Numbered from the stretch's first letter, positions 54,630 through 63,803 are shown. The stretch: 64,000 nt of DNA from Lachnospiraceae bacterium (GCA_017634975.1 JAGBMJ010000002.1:1-64000), one strand, 5' to 3'. Numbers and translations: made by a program. Notes: a model not told the origin generated them from the sequence alone.

Positions 54630-55211
54630 TCAAATCCCCATCCCGAGGTACGGCAATATGCCGGATAAAAAGATGCGGGACAGGATGTCCGCCACTTTTT
54701 CGGCGGGGGTGGCGAAGTCCTCGGCGGTCCATTTGTGGAGGACACCGATGTTGCTGCCGATGGTGCCGGCGATCAGATAGGAAAAGGTGACGCGGTCCAC
54801 GGACGCATCCGGTACGGTCTGCGTCACATCGGTCACGTATTTATGAAACATCATGATGGCTTTTTCGAAAAAAGCGTCCCCTCTCGGGCTTTGCAGCAGG
54901 TTGGCCAGGAAGGGATTCTTTTTTGTATAGTTACAGATCGCCAGGAAGTAGGAGTAGCAGCGGTCTTTGTCATTCTTGGGGTGAAAACTTTCCATCAGTT
55001 CAAAGATATCTGCGATGGTCTTGTTTTCGGCAGCAGCCATCAGTGCCGGTATGTTCTCATAGTGGTTGTAAAAGGTGCTGCGGACGATACCGGCCTTTTT
55101 GATCACATCCGAAACCGTGACCTTTTCCAGATCTTTTTCCTTTAATAATAGAAAGAATGCGTCAAAAATGGCATCCTCTGCGGTGCTGTATCGTTCGTCC
55201 TGCTCGTTCAT
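54630..55211 (-). CDS. TetR-family transcriptional regulator
   Basis: This 193-residue protein has an N-terminal helix-turn-helix (about 15-60, VTVSDVIKKAGIVRSTFYNHYENI) typical of TetR, and a helical ligand-binding domain. ATG 55211 is preceded by GGAGAG on the minus strand; an earlier in-frame ATG at 55259 is less likely. It is convergent with the ligase gene and divergent from the por operon, so it could control either. An inverted repeat upstream of por is a candidate site. Confidence 0.9.
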   Translation of the reverse strand: MNEQDERYSTAEDAIFDAFFLLLKEKDLEKVTVSDVIKKAGIVRSTFYNHYENIPALMAAAENKTIADIFELMESFHPKNDKDRCYSYFLAICNYTKKNPFLANLLQSPRGDAFFEKAIMMFHKYVTDVTQTVPDASVDRVTFSYLIAGTIGSNIGVLHKWTAEDFATPAEKVADILSRIFLSGILPYLGMGI

Positions 55212-55287
55212 TTCCACTCTCCCCGGGCATATTTTGCATCTATTATAGCAGAAAATCACCCAAAATGGCTCATAAAACCACCAAAAA

Positions 55288-55329
55288 TTGATATTTCCCC
55301 TTGTATCAAAGGAAAGAATGCTATAAAAT
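55288..55329 (+). promoter_or_regulatory. por promoter overlapped by a candidate TetR operator
   Basis: TTGTAT (55301-55306) and TAAAAT (55324-55329) are 17 bases apart. The inverted repeat TTGATA (55288-55293) and TATCAA (55304-55309) overlaps the -35 box, as expected for a repressor site. Confidence 0.55.
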
Positions 55330-55370
55330 ATACAGAACTATGGTTTACTTTATTTAGAGAGGATAAAAAA

Positions 55371-55949
55371 ATGGAAAACGACATGATCGAGATCCGCTGG
55401 CATGGCCGTGGCGGACAGGGCGCAAAAACCGCGAGCCAGCTTCTGGCCGATGCGGCATTTATGTCCGGTAAATATGTGCAGTCTTTCCCGGAATACGGTC
55501 CGGAGCGTTCGGGTGCACCCATCACGGCATATAACCGTATATCCACGGAGAGATGCTCGGTACATTCCAATATCTATGAGCCGGATTTTGTGGCAGTCGT
55601 AGATGAGACTTTATTGGAAAGTGTACATGTAACTGCCGGTCTGAAAAAGGAAGGCGCTATCATCGTGAATACCGCAAAATCGCCGGAGGAGATCCGTCCG
55701 CTTTTGCAGGGCTATGAAGGCCGTGTATGCACGATCGATGCGAGACACATCTCCATCAGCAATCTTGGTGCGTATTTCCCGAACACACCGATGCTGGCAG
55801 CTGTGGTAGCGGTAAGCGGATGTGTGGATAAAGAACAGTTTTTAAGCGATATGGAAGGTTCCTATCGTCACAAGTTTGCAAAGAAGCCGCAGGTCGTTGA
55901 AGGCAACTTAAAGTGTCTGCGTCAGGCAATGGATGAGGTGAAAGGATAA
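55371..55949 (+). CDS. porG: 2-oxoacid:ferredoxin oxidoreductase, gamma subunit
   Basis: This is the 192-residue gamma subunit of the pyruvate (or branched-chain 2-oxoacid) ferredoxin oxidoreductase. It has IRWHGRGGQGAKTASQLLA at the start and SFPEYGPERSGAP, both typical of PorG/VorG. The complex oxidises pyruvate to acetyl-CoA and CO2 while reducing ferredoxin. It begins the gamma-delta-alpha-beta operon; its stop overlaps the delta start by 1 base. Confidence 0.92.
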   Translation: MENDMIEIRWHGRGGQGAKTASQLLADAAFMSGKYVQSFPEYGPERSGAPITAYNRISTERCSVHSNIYEPDFVAVVDETLLESVHVTAGLKKEGAIIVNTAKSPEEIRPLLQGYEGRVCTIDARHISISNLGAYFPNTPMLAAVVAVSGCVDKEQFLSDMEGSYRHKFAKKPQVVEGNLKCLRQAMDEVKG

Positions 55950-56254
55950 TGAGTAAAAAAGCAGCAGAGATCAATGAACAGATCCCCTGGCAGGATCTGA
56001 CCACCGGCTGTGAGATCTATGAGCCGGGAACCAGCCGCCTTACCAAGACCGGAGAATGGCGCAGCCGTACACCGGTATGGGTTGAGGATAAATGCAAGCA
56101 GTGCGTATTGTGTGCACCGTTCTGTCCGGACGCTTCCATTCCCGTAAAAGATGGCAAGCGTGCCGATTTTGATTACGACCATTGCAAGGGATGCGGTATC
56201 TGTATCAAAGCCTGTCCTTTTGAAGCGATCGTGTGGAAGGAGGAAGAGGTATGA
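55949..56254 (+). CDS. porD: 2-oxoacid:ferredoxin oxidoreductase, delta subunit (2[4Fe-4S] ferredoxin)
   Basis: This is the 101-residue electron-carrying subunit. Two four-cysteine motifs are visible: CKQCVLCAPFCPDAS and CKGCGICIKACPFEA. Each binds one 4Fe-4S cluster. The start shares the last base of porG's stop and the stop overlaps the alpha start, so the subunits are translationally coupled. Confidence 0.93.
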   Translation: MSKKAAEINEQIPWQDLTTGCEIYEPGTSRLTKTGEWRSRTPVWVEDKCKQCVLCAPFCPDASIPVKDGKRADFDYDHCKGCGICIKACPFEAIVWKEEEV

Positions 56255-57435
56255 GTATCCGCGAGAGGCTTTCGGGTAATGAAGCCATTGCAACTGCAAT
56301 GCGCCAGATCAATCCCGATGTGTTTGCGATGTTTCCGATCACACCGTCTACCGAGATCCCGCAGTATTTTGCACAGTATGTGGCGGATGGTAAAGTAGAT
56401 ACGGAGTTTATCTGTGTGGAAAGTGAGCATTCTTCTCTTTCTGCATGCCTTGGCGCAGAAGCAGCCGGCTGCCGTGCGGTGACGGCGACTTCTTCTGCCG
56501 GTCTTTCCTATATGAATGAGGTGCTGTATGTAGCAGCGTCTTCCCGCCTGCCGGTGGTACTGGCGGTAGCCTGCCGTGCACTGACAGGACCGATCAATAT
56601 CAATCACGACTATTCCGACTCTATGGCAGAGCGTGATTCCGGTTTCATCCAGATCTATGGAGAAAACAATCAGGAAGTATATGACAACTATCTGATGGCA
56701 CATCGTATCGCGGAGCATCCGGATGTAAGACTGCCGCTGATGGTCTGCGAGGATGGTTTCATCACCTCCCATGCCATCGAAAATATCGAGATCGAGGAAG
56801 ATGATGAGGTAAAAGCATTCGTCGGTGAATACAAGCCGGAGAATTACTTATTAAAGAAGGAAAATCCGCTGGCTGTAGGCCCTTACGGAGTATCCGGTTA
56901 TTATATGGAAGCCAGAGTGGCACAGGCACAGGCGATGAAGAATGCCAAGCAGGTGATCCTGGATGTGGCAGCAGACTTTGAAAAGACCTTTGGCCGCAAG
57001 TACGGTTTCTTTGAAGAATACCGTATGGAGGATGCCGAGATCGCTATGGTGATCATGGGATCTTCTGCAGGTACCGCTAAGGCTGCAGTAGATCAGCTGC
57101 GTAAGAACGGTGTGAAAGCCGGACTGGTAAAGATCCGTGTGTTCCGACCGTTCCCGGGAGAGGAACTGGCGAAAGCCATTGCGCATTGCAAGGCAGTGGC
57201 AGTGATGGATAAGAGTGAAGGCTTCAGTGCATGCGGCGGTCCGCTGTTTGCAGAGACTTCCGGAGCGATCATTAATCTGGATCAGAGACCGAAGATGATC
57301 GATATCGTATTTGGTCTGGGCGGACGTGATTTCACTGTGGATGCAGCCCTGACAGTATATGATCGTCTGGCAAAGATCGCAGACGGCGGTGAGATCGGCG
57401 CGGTTTATACCCATATGGGACAGAGAGAGAGGTAA
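56251..57435 (+). CDS. porA: 2-oxoacid:ferredoxin oxidoreductase, alpha subunit
   Basis: This 394-residue subunit has the FPITPSTEIPQYFA start typical of the alpha chain, VESEHSSLSACLGAEAAGCR with its Glu-rich helix, and SSAGLSYMNE. The C-terminal part includes VFRPFPGEEL, as in PorA. ATG 56251 overlaps the porD stop and follows GGAGGAAGAGG. Together with the beta subunit it binds thiamine diphosphate. Confidence 0.93.
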   Translation: MSIRERLSGNEAIATAMRQINPDVFAMFPITPSTEIPQYFAQYVADGKVDTEFICVESEHSSLSACLGAEAAGCRAVTATSSAGLSYMNEVLYVAASSRLPVVLAVACRALTGPININHDYSDSMAERDSGFIQIYGENNQEVYDNYLMAHRIAEHPDVRLPLMVCEDGFITSHAIENIEIEEDDEVKAFVGEYKPENYLLKKENPLAVGPYGVSGYYMEARVAQAQAMKNAKQVILDVAADFEKTFGRKYGFFEEYRMEDAEIAMVIMGSSAGTAKAAVDQLRKNGVKAGLVKIRVFRPFPGEELAKAIAHCKAVAVMDKSEGFSACGGPLFAETSGAIINLDQRPKMIDIVFGLGGRDFTVDAALTVYDRLAKIADGGEIGAVYTHMGQRER

Positions 57436-57438
57436 GTC

Positions 57439-58374
57439 ATGGCATACAATTTAAAAAACGAAATGAATAAAGAAGAGCGCTTCCACTCCGGACACAGACT
57501 GTGTGCGGGATGCGGCGCAGGTATTGTCTGCCGGGCTATGATGCGTGCGGTAGATCCGGAGGATAAAGCAGTGATCTGCAATGCAACCGGCTGTCTGGAG
57601 GTTTCTTCCTTCCAGTATCCGTATACGGCATGGGAAGATTCCTACATCCATACAGCTTTTGAAAATGCGTCTGCAACGGCTTCCGGTGTGGAATCGGCAT
57701 ACAAGGTATTGCAGAGAAAAGGCAAGATCGATCCGGATACGAAATTCAAGATCCTGGCGATCGGCGGCGACGGCGGTACTTATGATATCGGCTTCCAGTC
57801 CTTGTCCGGAGCGCTGGAGCGCGGACATGATTTCACCTATTTCTGCTATGATAATAATGCGTACATGAATACGGGTACGCAGCGGTCTTCTGCAACTCCG
57901 CGTTTTGCCAATGCGACGACAACACCTTCGGGTATTGAGTCGGTGGGTAAGAAACAGACACAGAAGGATCTGACACAGATCGTGGTGGCACACGGGTCTC
58001 CGTATGTGGCACAGACAACACTGTTTGGCAATATGAAGGATTTCCATGAGAAAGCACATCGTGCGATCTACACAGAGGGTGCTACGTTCGTAAATGTACT
58101 TACTCCGTGTCCGCGTGGCTGGCAGTATCCGGCAGAGAACCTGATCGAGATCTGCAAGGCAGCGATCGATACCTGTGTGTGGCCTTTGTACGAAGTGGTG
58201 GAAGGCGAATACCGCCTGACCTATGAGCCGAAGAAGAAACTGCCGGTGGAAGAGTTTATGTCCAAGCAGGGACGCTTCAAGCATTGCTTTGCAAAGGGCA
58301 ATGAGTGGACATTGGAAGCAGCGCAGGAATATGTCGATAAGAAATGGGAGGAGCTGCTTGCGAAGTGCAAGTAA
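57439..58374 (+). CDS. porB: 2-oxoacid:ferredoxin oxidoreductase, beta subunit
   Basis: This 311-residue subunit holds the thiamine-diphosphate site (GGDGGTYDIGFQSL followed by NNAYMNTG). Cys residues at HRLCAGCGAG and C-terminal HCFA probably bind the beta-chain 4Fe-4S cluster. CPRGWQYPAENL is typical of PorB. It completes a full gamma-delta-alpha-beta set; archaeal and Thermotoga-type enzymes have the same four-chain form. Pyruvate is the likely substrate, with other 2-oxoacids possible. Confidence 0.93.
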   Translation: MAYNLKNEMNKEERFHSGHRLCAGCGAGIVCRAMMRAVDPEDKAVICNATGCLEVSSFQYPYTAWEDSYIHTAFENASATASGVESAYKVLQRKGKIDPDTKFKILAIGGDGGTYDIGFQSLSGALERGHDFTYFCYDNNAYMNTGTQRSSATPRFANATTTPSGIESVGKKQTQKDLTQIVVAHGSPYVAQTTLFGNMKDFHEKAHRAIYTEGATFVNVLTPCPRGWQYPAENLIEICKAAIDTCVWPLYEVVEGEYRLTYEPKKKLPVEEFMSKQGRFKHCFAKGNEWTLEAAQEYVDKKWEELLAKCK

Positions 58375-58397
58375 GGAACTCAGATGAGGAAAAAGAT

Positions 58398-58424
58398 GGC
58401 GGCTTGTGAAAGGCCGCCGTTTTT
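58398..58424 (+). terminator. Terminator after the por operon
   Basis: GGCGGC pairs with GCCGCC around an 9-base loop and is followed by TTTTT. Confidence 0.85.
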
Positions 58425-58456
58425 GTCAGGATCGGTTTATCGGAAAAGGAGAGATC

Positions 58457-59152
58457 ATGATCAGAGCGGTCGTATTTGATATGTTTGAAACTCTGGTGAC
58501 GCTGTTTGAGGGCAGGACTTATTTCGGGGAAGATATTGCAGCAGATGTCGGAGCGGATCCGGAAGCGTTTCGAAAAGAATGGCATGCGATAGAACATGAC
58601 CGGAGCATCGGAACCTATACCATCGAAGAGGGCCTGGCCGTGGTATTTAAGAAACTGGGAATCTATTCGGAAGAGCATGTGAAGAAGGCAGCCTCCGGGA
58701 GATGGGAAGCATTGGGAGATACCTTTTCTGCGATCCCGCAGGAATCGCTCGATCTGTTGAAAGGTCTGAAAGAAAAAGGATTTAAGATCGGTCTGATCAC
58801 GAATACCTTTTCGGATGAGAGAGACTATATTCGGAGGAGTCCGCTGTTTCCCTACTTTGATGTGGCGCTGATCTCCTATGAGCAGGGCATCTGCAAACCG
58901 GCTCCGGAGATGTACCGAAAGATGATCAAAGATCTCGGAGTCAGGGCAGAGGAATGCCTATACGTCGGGGATGGCGGATCAAGAGAACTGTATGCGGCAA
59001 GGGAAGCCGGGATGCAGCCGGTGCAATGCACATGGTTTCACGAACGCGCCTTTGAACCGCACATTCCATGCCCGATCCTGGAGGAATTTAAACACGCAGA
59101 GCATCCGGCGCAGATCCTTGAATATGCATACAGGACCGAACCGGGTGGATGA
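58457..59152 (+). CDS. HAD-superfamily hydrolase
   Basis: This 231-residue cytoplasmic enzyme has the nucleophile motif VVFDMFETLV (DxF instead of the usual DxD, so Phe replaces the general-acid Asp), motif II LITNTFSD, and motif IV YVGDGGSREL. The DxF pattern resembles haloacid dehalogenase or YjjG-like members. A helical cap lies at about 15-90. ATG 58457 is preferred over an in-frame start at 58406 within the terminator. Substrate unknown. Confidence 0.85.
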   Translation: MIRAVVFDMFETLVTLFEGRTYFGEDIAADVGADPEAFRKEWHAIEHDRSIGTYTIEEGLAVVFKKLGIYSEEHVKKAASGRWEALGDTFSAIPQESLDLLKGLKEKGFKIGLITNTFSDERDYIRRSPLFPYFDVALISYEQGICKPAPEMYRKMIKDLGVRAEECLYVGDGGSRELYAAREAGMQPVQCTWFHERAFEPHIPCPILEEFKHAEHPAQILEYAYRTEPGG

Positions 59153-59221
59153 CCGGCAAGGGGGATCGGTTGTCCATGAATGAATTATTCTGTAAGATCG
59201 AAGGATGGGAGAAACTGCATT

Positions 59222-59455
59222 ATGAGTATATTGATCAAAGATACGACGAGGGAAGAGCGGGAGCGGATCGTTGCCGAATCCATCGGAAATGTAAACGGAG
59301 CCTGCGACGGATGCGCGAGTGGGCTGGTCGAGATGTACCAGGACTATATTGACGGAAAGCGGGAGATCCGTGAGATCAATATGGCCTTTCATGCGAATTA
59401 CGAATCCGGCGATGAAGGCCCTACCAAGAGTACCTGCGGATATGCAAGAGGATGA
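59222..59455 (+). CDS. Small conserved Cys-containing protein
   Basis: This 77-residue acidic protein has the pattern ESIGNVNGACDGCASGLVEMY, DYIDGKREIREINMAF and a C-terminal TCGYARG. I recognise it as a conserved Clostridia family that is often misnamed PurH in databases; the true function is unknown. CDGC plus the last Cys could bind metal. ATG 59222 follows GGAGAA, and the upstream in-frame ATG at 59180 adds 14 unlikely residues. Confidence 0.75.
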   Translation: MSILIKDTTREERERIVAESIGNVNGACDGCASGLVEMYQDYIDGKREIREINMAFHANYESGDEGPTKSTCGYARG

Positions 59456-59475
59456 AACTATGAGGAGAAAAGAAT

Positions 59476-60918
59476 ATGTTATTCAGTGAAAAGTATCCCG
59501 AGATCATGGCATCGATCGAGGAAAAATTACAAAAACAGGTCGAGGAAAGAGGACTTGATTTTGAAACGGTAAGAAAAGATGTGGAAGATGGACTGAAATA
59601 TGAGATCGAGTATTATGGGATCGCGGGCTTTGGAAGCAGCTATGCTTTGATGCGAACGCCGGGACCGTTGTTTTTTGAGTACAAGGATGTTTTCTGGGCG
59701 TGCGGAAGAGAAGCTACGACTATGGGCGGGGAAGACATTGCCGTCGTATTGGTCGTTTTTAATAACGGCGAGGAACTGATCGTTAAGATCCGGGACAAAA
59801 AGGATGAGAAGGAGATCCTGTCGAGGATCCAAAAAGCGAATAAGAAAGCGATGATCGGATACACGAAAGCAAACCAGGCGCTTTATGAGGAGCATAAGAA
59901 AAGCCTGGGGATCGAAGAGGAGCCGCCGAAAAAGACGACAGCTCCGGAGCCGGAAGAAAAGCTTCCGGAGGAACGGATCGCTTCTGCGATGCGCAAATTT
60001 CAGAAGATCATGGATCTTTCCGGGAGACTGAAAGAGCTGGACGGAAAATGGTATGTCAAAACAAATGCTCCGGCAGTAAAAGAGGAGATCCTGAAGTGGA
60101 ACTGGGAGAATTATGTGCACATGCCGGAAGAATACATTCATATCCTTACATTAACGAACGGCTTTTGCGTAGATTACGACTCCGAGGTCGGATACTTTAC
60201 GCTATATTCTTTTTCTACGGACAGCGATGTAAATGATCTGTATAACAGAAGTCTGGAAGAGATGAAGGAGCGAAAATACTCTTCCTACGAAAACTGTAAG
60301 CCGTCTTTTGGCTGGATCAATCACAAAATGCTTTATTATAACCCGTATACGGCCGAGATGTTTATTGAAAAAGAAAGATATAAATATGAGAAAATAGAGA
60401 ACTTTGAAAAAGAGATCCTGGATGAAGTGATCCGTTATCTGGAAACAAAAGTAAAACGTTTTGAGCAGAAAGAGGAGCTTTTAACGGCAGCGGAAACAAA
60501 TCCCTTTAAGGAAATGTATGATGAACTGCTGAAATACCGGGAAGAAAAGAATGAGGATTTCAAGCGTATCGAGATATACGAACCGCTCAGCAAAGAGGAA
60601 ATAGCGGCGTGGGAGAGCAATCATCATATCAGGCTTCCCGAGGATTATAAGAACTGGCTGCAGCTGTCCAATGGCGCAAGCTTTGGCAATAAGTATATAT
60701 ACTCTTTGGAACAGGTGGATACAGAGGAACTTGCCGTAGGACCGGATAATGAGAAGGGATATATCGTGATCGCCGACCTGTCAGGGTGCTCTGATATCCT
60801 TGTTTTTGATCCCGAAACAGCAGAGCTTTTTGTGCTGGATGATGACGGAGATATCCGGGAGGGGGATTTTGAGATTGATATCTTTGAAGATGGTTTTGAA
60901 TATCTGGAAGATGAGTGA
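59476..60918 (+). CDS. Protein with two SMI1/KNR4-type domains
   Basis: This is a 480-residue soluble acidic protein. An unassigned N-terminal domain (about 1-150) has no recognised motif. Two later segments fit the SMI1/KNR4 fold, which is frequent in immunity proteins against polymorphic toxins: the first around 195-330 (MPEEYIHILTLTNGF), the second around 375-480 (LPEDYKNWLQLSNGASF). No toxin gene is next to it, so it is an orphan or a general regulator. Confidence 0.78.
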   Translation: MLFSEKYPEIMASIEEKLQKQVEERGLDFETVRKDVEDGLKYEIEYYGIAGFGSSYALMRTPGPLFFEYKDVFWACGREATTMGGEDIAVVLVVFNNGEELIVKIRDKKDEKEILSRIQKANKKAMIGYTKANQALYEEHKKSLGIEEEPPKKTTAPEPEEKLPEERIASAMRKFQKIMDLSGRLKELDGKWYVKTNAPAVKEEILKWNWENYVHMPEEYIHILTLTNGFCVDYDSEVGYFTLYSFSTDSDVNDLYNRSLEEMKERKYSSYENCKPSFGWINHKMLYYNPYTAEMFIEKERYKYEKIENFEKEILDEVIRYLETKVKRFEQKEELLTAAETNPFKEMYDELLKYREEKNEDFKRIEIYEPLSKEEIAAWESNHHIRLPEDYKNWLQLSNGASFGNKYIYSLEQVDTEELAVGPDNEKGYIVIADLSGCSDILVFDPETAELFVLDDDGDIREGDFEIDIFEDGFEYLEDE

Positions 60919-61006
60919 TCGGCTGGTGGAACTTGTCGGATAATAAAGTGGCTTTATGTGAATAGAAAGCAGAGATACACGTATCACAGAAAGGGGATTA
61001 TTATTT

Positions 61007-62824
61007 ATGAAGATGAGAAATTATCTTGTAAATGGACTGGCAGCGTTGTTGCTTGTCGGTGCATTTGGCGGCACTGCGTTGAGCGCAGAGGCGGCCGGTG
61101 AGGAATCGGTACGATCCGAAGATGCGGAGGAGCTGTATGCATCCGGTCAGGAGATCAAGGATTCGCCGGAATGGATATATGCTCTGCCGTCGGCGCAGAG
61201 TGGGGATGTGACTCAGCTTTTTATCGTGGCAGGCGCAGGAGCGGATAAGACGACGGCTACGATATCGATGCATGAACGGGATGCAGACGGTACATGGAAA
61301 GAGGTGCTGTCAACGCCCGGATATGTCGGGAGAAACGGACTCTGTCTGGACGCGGATCATAAAGAAGGCTGCGGTCAGACACCGGTTGGTACTTACCGCT
61401 TTAATAAGGCATTTGGTATTGCCGGAGATCCGGGCTGTAAGATCCCGTATGTACAGGTGGATCAAAACACATACTGGTCCGGGGATATGCGGAGCGGCAG
61501 ACATTATAATGAAATGGTGGATATACGTAACTATCCGGATCTGGATAAGGCAAACAGTGAGCATATCATAGACTATAAGTATGAATATCAGTACTGTCTG
61601 AACATAAGCTTTAACGAGGACGGTACGGCGGGCAGAGGATCGGCGATCTTCCTGCATTGCTTTGGCCGGGAAAAGCCGTATACCGGCGGCTGTGTGGCTG
61701 TACCCGAAAACATTATGAAGCTCATTATGCAGAGAGTGAAAGCGGACTGCGTTGTGATCGTTGACACCAAGGATCATTTAATGAATCCGGCATCCACAGT
61801 AATGACGGATCCGAACTACATCCCGGAATGGAATCCGTCTTCGGTGGCGATGCAGTCTTTGGTGGATTATGTCAATGCAGCAACGGATGTCCGCTCAAAA
61901 GATTTTATCCCGGTACAGGATCGCATAGCCGTTTTTGATATGGACGGGACACTTACATGTGAAACCTATTTTACCTATTATGATACCTGTATGTTCATAG
62001 ACTATTGTCTGAAGGATCATCCGGAAAGAGTATCTGAAGAATTGAAAGCAGCGGCGCTGGAGATCAAGCCGGGATATACGGCCGGTGAGGAGCTTGCCAG
62101 AAACTTTGCGAAAGCCTATGCAGGTATGACAGTGGACGAGCTTTATGATTATGCGGTGGAATTCGGAAAGAAACCGACCGAAAGCTTTCACAATATGCGT
62201 TATATCGACGGCTTTTATCTACCGATGGTCGAAGTGGTAAAATACCTTTATGATCACGGATTCACCATTTACGTCGTGAGTGGAACAGAGCGGACCACCA
62301 CCAGAGCCATCGTGGCCAATTCACCGATCGCGCCTTATGTTTCGCCGGCACACGTGATCGGTACGGAATTTGAGGTGAAAGTACGTGGCAATGAAAATGT
62401 CACTTCCAATATGGACTTTAAGTATGCGGATGGCGACGACCTTGTGATCACCGGTGGTTTTATCCAGAAGAACCTGAATGCAAACAAGGCGATCTGGATC
62501 GAGCGCGAGATCGGACAGCGTCCGGTACTGGCATTTGGAAACAGCGGGAGCGATACCAGCATGATGAATTATGTGCTGGATTCGAAGAATCCCTATCCTT
62601 CTGCAGCGTTTATGGTAGTTGCGGATGATAATGTGCGGGAATGGGGCGCGCAGAACTGGGAAGAAAAATCTGCACAATATGTGAAACAGGGATATATCCC
62701 GGTTTCGATGCAAAATGATTTTCTGCACATCTATCCTGAACAGGTTACGAAATCGGATGTGCAGTATACGGAACCGCAGGCAGCCGGAGATACCGAACCG
62801 GACCCGCTTCAGGATGCAGCCTGA
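61007..62824 (+). CDS. Secreted L,D-transpeptidase-like protein fused to a HAD phosphatase domain
   Basis: This 605-residue protein has a cleavable signal peptide (cleavage probably after SAEA, about residue 29). Residues 45-255 fit a YkuD-type L,D-transpeptidase: SAIFLHCFG with His217 and TGGCVAVPE with catalytic Cys229. Residues 300-560 are a HAD domain: VFDMDGTLT with nucleophile Asp311 and Asp313, then YVVSGTE and FGNSGSD. Both domains would act outside the membrane. I know no standard family with this arrangement. It is a single-gene unit with an AGGGG ribosome site. Confidence 0.87.
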   Translation: MKMRNYLVNGLAALLLVGAFGGTALSAEAAGEESVRSEDAEELYASGQEIKDSPEWIYALPSAQSGDVTQLFIVAGAGADKTTATISMHERDADGTWKEVLSTPGYVGRNGLCLDADHKEGCGQTPVGTYRFNKAFGIAGDPGCKIPYVQVDQNTYWSGDMRSGRHYNEMVDIRNYPDLDKANSEHIIDYKYEYQYCLNISFNEDGTAGRGSAIFLHCFGREKPYTGGCVAVPENIMKLIMQRVKADCVVIVDTKDHLMNPASTVMTDPNYIPEWNPSSVAMQSLVDYVNAATDVRSKDFIPVQDRIAVFDMDGTLTCETYFTYYDTCMFIDYCLKDHPERVSEELKAAALEIKPGYTAGEELARNFAKAYAGMTVDELYDYAVEFGKKPTESFHNMRYIDGFYLPMVEVVKYLYDHGFTIYVVSGTERTTTRAIVANSPIAPYVSPAHVIGTEFEVKVRGNENVTSNMDFKYADGDDLVITGGFIQKNLNANKAIWIEREIGQRPVLAFGNSGSDTSMMNYVLDSKNPYPSAAFMVVADDNVREWGAQNWEEKSAQYVKQGYIPVSMQNDFLHIYPEQVTKSDVQYTEPQAAGDTEPDPLQDAA

Positions 62825-62867
62825 GCATAGCGGTATATGAGTGGCGCGGAGATATTTGGAAGAATAA

Positions 62868-63653
62868 ATGAACGAAGTAAACAAAACATTATTCATACCG
62901 TTATATGGCAAATCTCTGGTCAGCAGGAAGCAGATCCTGTTGAAAGACCCGTATGCCGAGAAGACCTGGGAAGCGGAAAAATTTCCGATCCGGGGAAAGT
63001 CGGGATCCAAGTGGCTTGCCTATAATATGGCGATGCGGGCCAGGATCTTTGATGACTGGACGGATGGGATGATCCGACAGCATCCCGGGGCACTTGTTCT
63101 GCACATCGGATGCGGACTCGACAGCCGGTGCAAAAGGATCAAAGAGCATCCTGCGCAGTGGATCGATTGTGATTTTCCGGATGTGATCGCCGCCAGAAAA
63201 GAGTATTATGAAGAGTCGGATTGGTATTCGATGCGGGAACTGAATCTGGCGGATCCGGAACAGGTAAGAGCGTTGCCTGCTAGAGATACGGTGATCGTGA
63301 TCCTGGAAGGGATCAGTATGTATCTTACCGGGGAGGAATTGCGATCGGCCTTTCGGACATTGCAGGAGAAATACGGCGAGGTGCATGTCCTGATGGATAT
63401 CTATACGGTGTTTGGTGCAAAAGCATCCAAATACAAAAATCCCATAAACGATGTCGGTGTGACCGTTGTATATGGGATCGATGATGTACCCGCTCTGCTT
63501 GCCGGACTGCGGATACAGTTCAAGGAAGAACATTCGTTAACCCCGCCGCAACTGGTAAATGAACTTCCCGGTTTTGACAGAGTATTCTTCAAGATGCTGT
63601 TTACCGGCAAAATGTATCGTAAAATTTACCGGCTGGTGGAACTGGCAGGATAA
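62868..63653 (+). CDS. Class I SAM-dependent methyltransferase (leucine-carboxyl/PPM-type)
   Basis: This 261-residue cytoplasmic enzyme has the SAM-binding loop VLHIGCGLDSRCKRI near residue 80, DCDFPDVIAARKEYY and ILEGISMYLTGEEL. These features fit the leucine-carboxyl-methyltransferase-like family, which includes TcmP-type polyketide O-methyltransferases. The substrate is not known. It starts 44 bases after the transpeptidase-HAD gene. Confidence 0.87.
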   Translation: MNEVNKTLFIPLYGKSLVSRKQILLKDPYAEKTWEAEKFPIRGKSGSKWLAYNMAMRARIFDDWTDGMIRQHPGALVLHIGCGLDSRCKRIKEHPAQWIDCDFPDVIAARKEYYEESDWYSMRELNLADPEQVRALPARDTVIVILEGISMYLTGEELRSAFRTLQEKYGEVHVLMDIYTVFGAKASKYKNPINDVGVTVVYGIDDVPALLAGLRIQFKEEHSLTPPQLVNELPGFDRVFFKMLFTGKMYRKIYRLVELAG

Positions 63654-63673
63654 AAACCATGAGGTCTGTCTCA

Positions 63674-63796
63674 AAGCACACCGAATAGCTTTTCCCAATC
63701 ATCGGATGTAATGATACGGTCACTTAGAAAACCACGGGGACGGACCTTGTGGTTTTTTATAAGATAGTTATAGATGTTGTGGTCAGACTCCGTGGA
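63674..63796 (-). pseudogene. Minus-strand open stretch spanning the hairpin, possible gene remnant
   Basis: A frame of 41 codons without an evident start reads through the hairpin repeat and ends in LSDRIITSDDWEKLFGVL before a stop at 63671-63673. The end has protein-like composition. It may be the remnant of a gene beside hipA, into which the repeat was inserted. Confidence 0.3.
63728..63758. repeat. Short GGGGACGG hairpin with T run
   Basis: AAAACCAC pairs with GTGGTTTT around GGGGACGGACCTT and runs into six T residues. It is nearly identical to the terminator at 15148-15179 and could end the methyltransferase transcript. Confidence 0.8.
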
Positions 63797-63803
63797 TCAC
63801 ATT

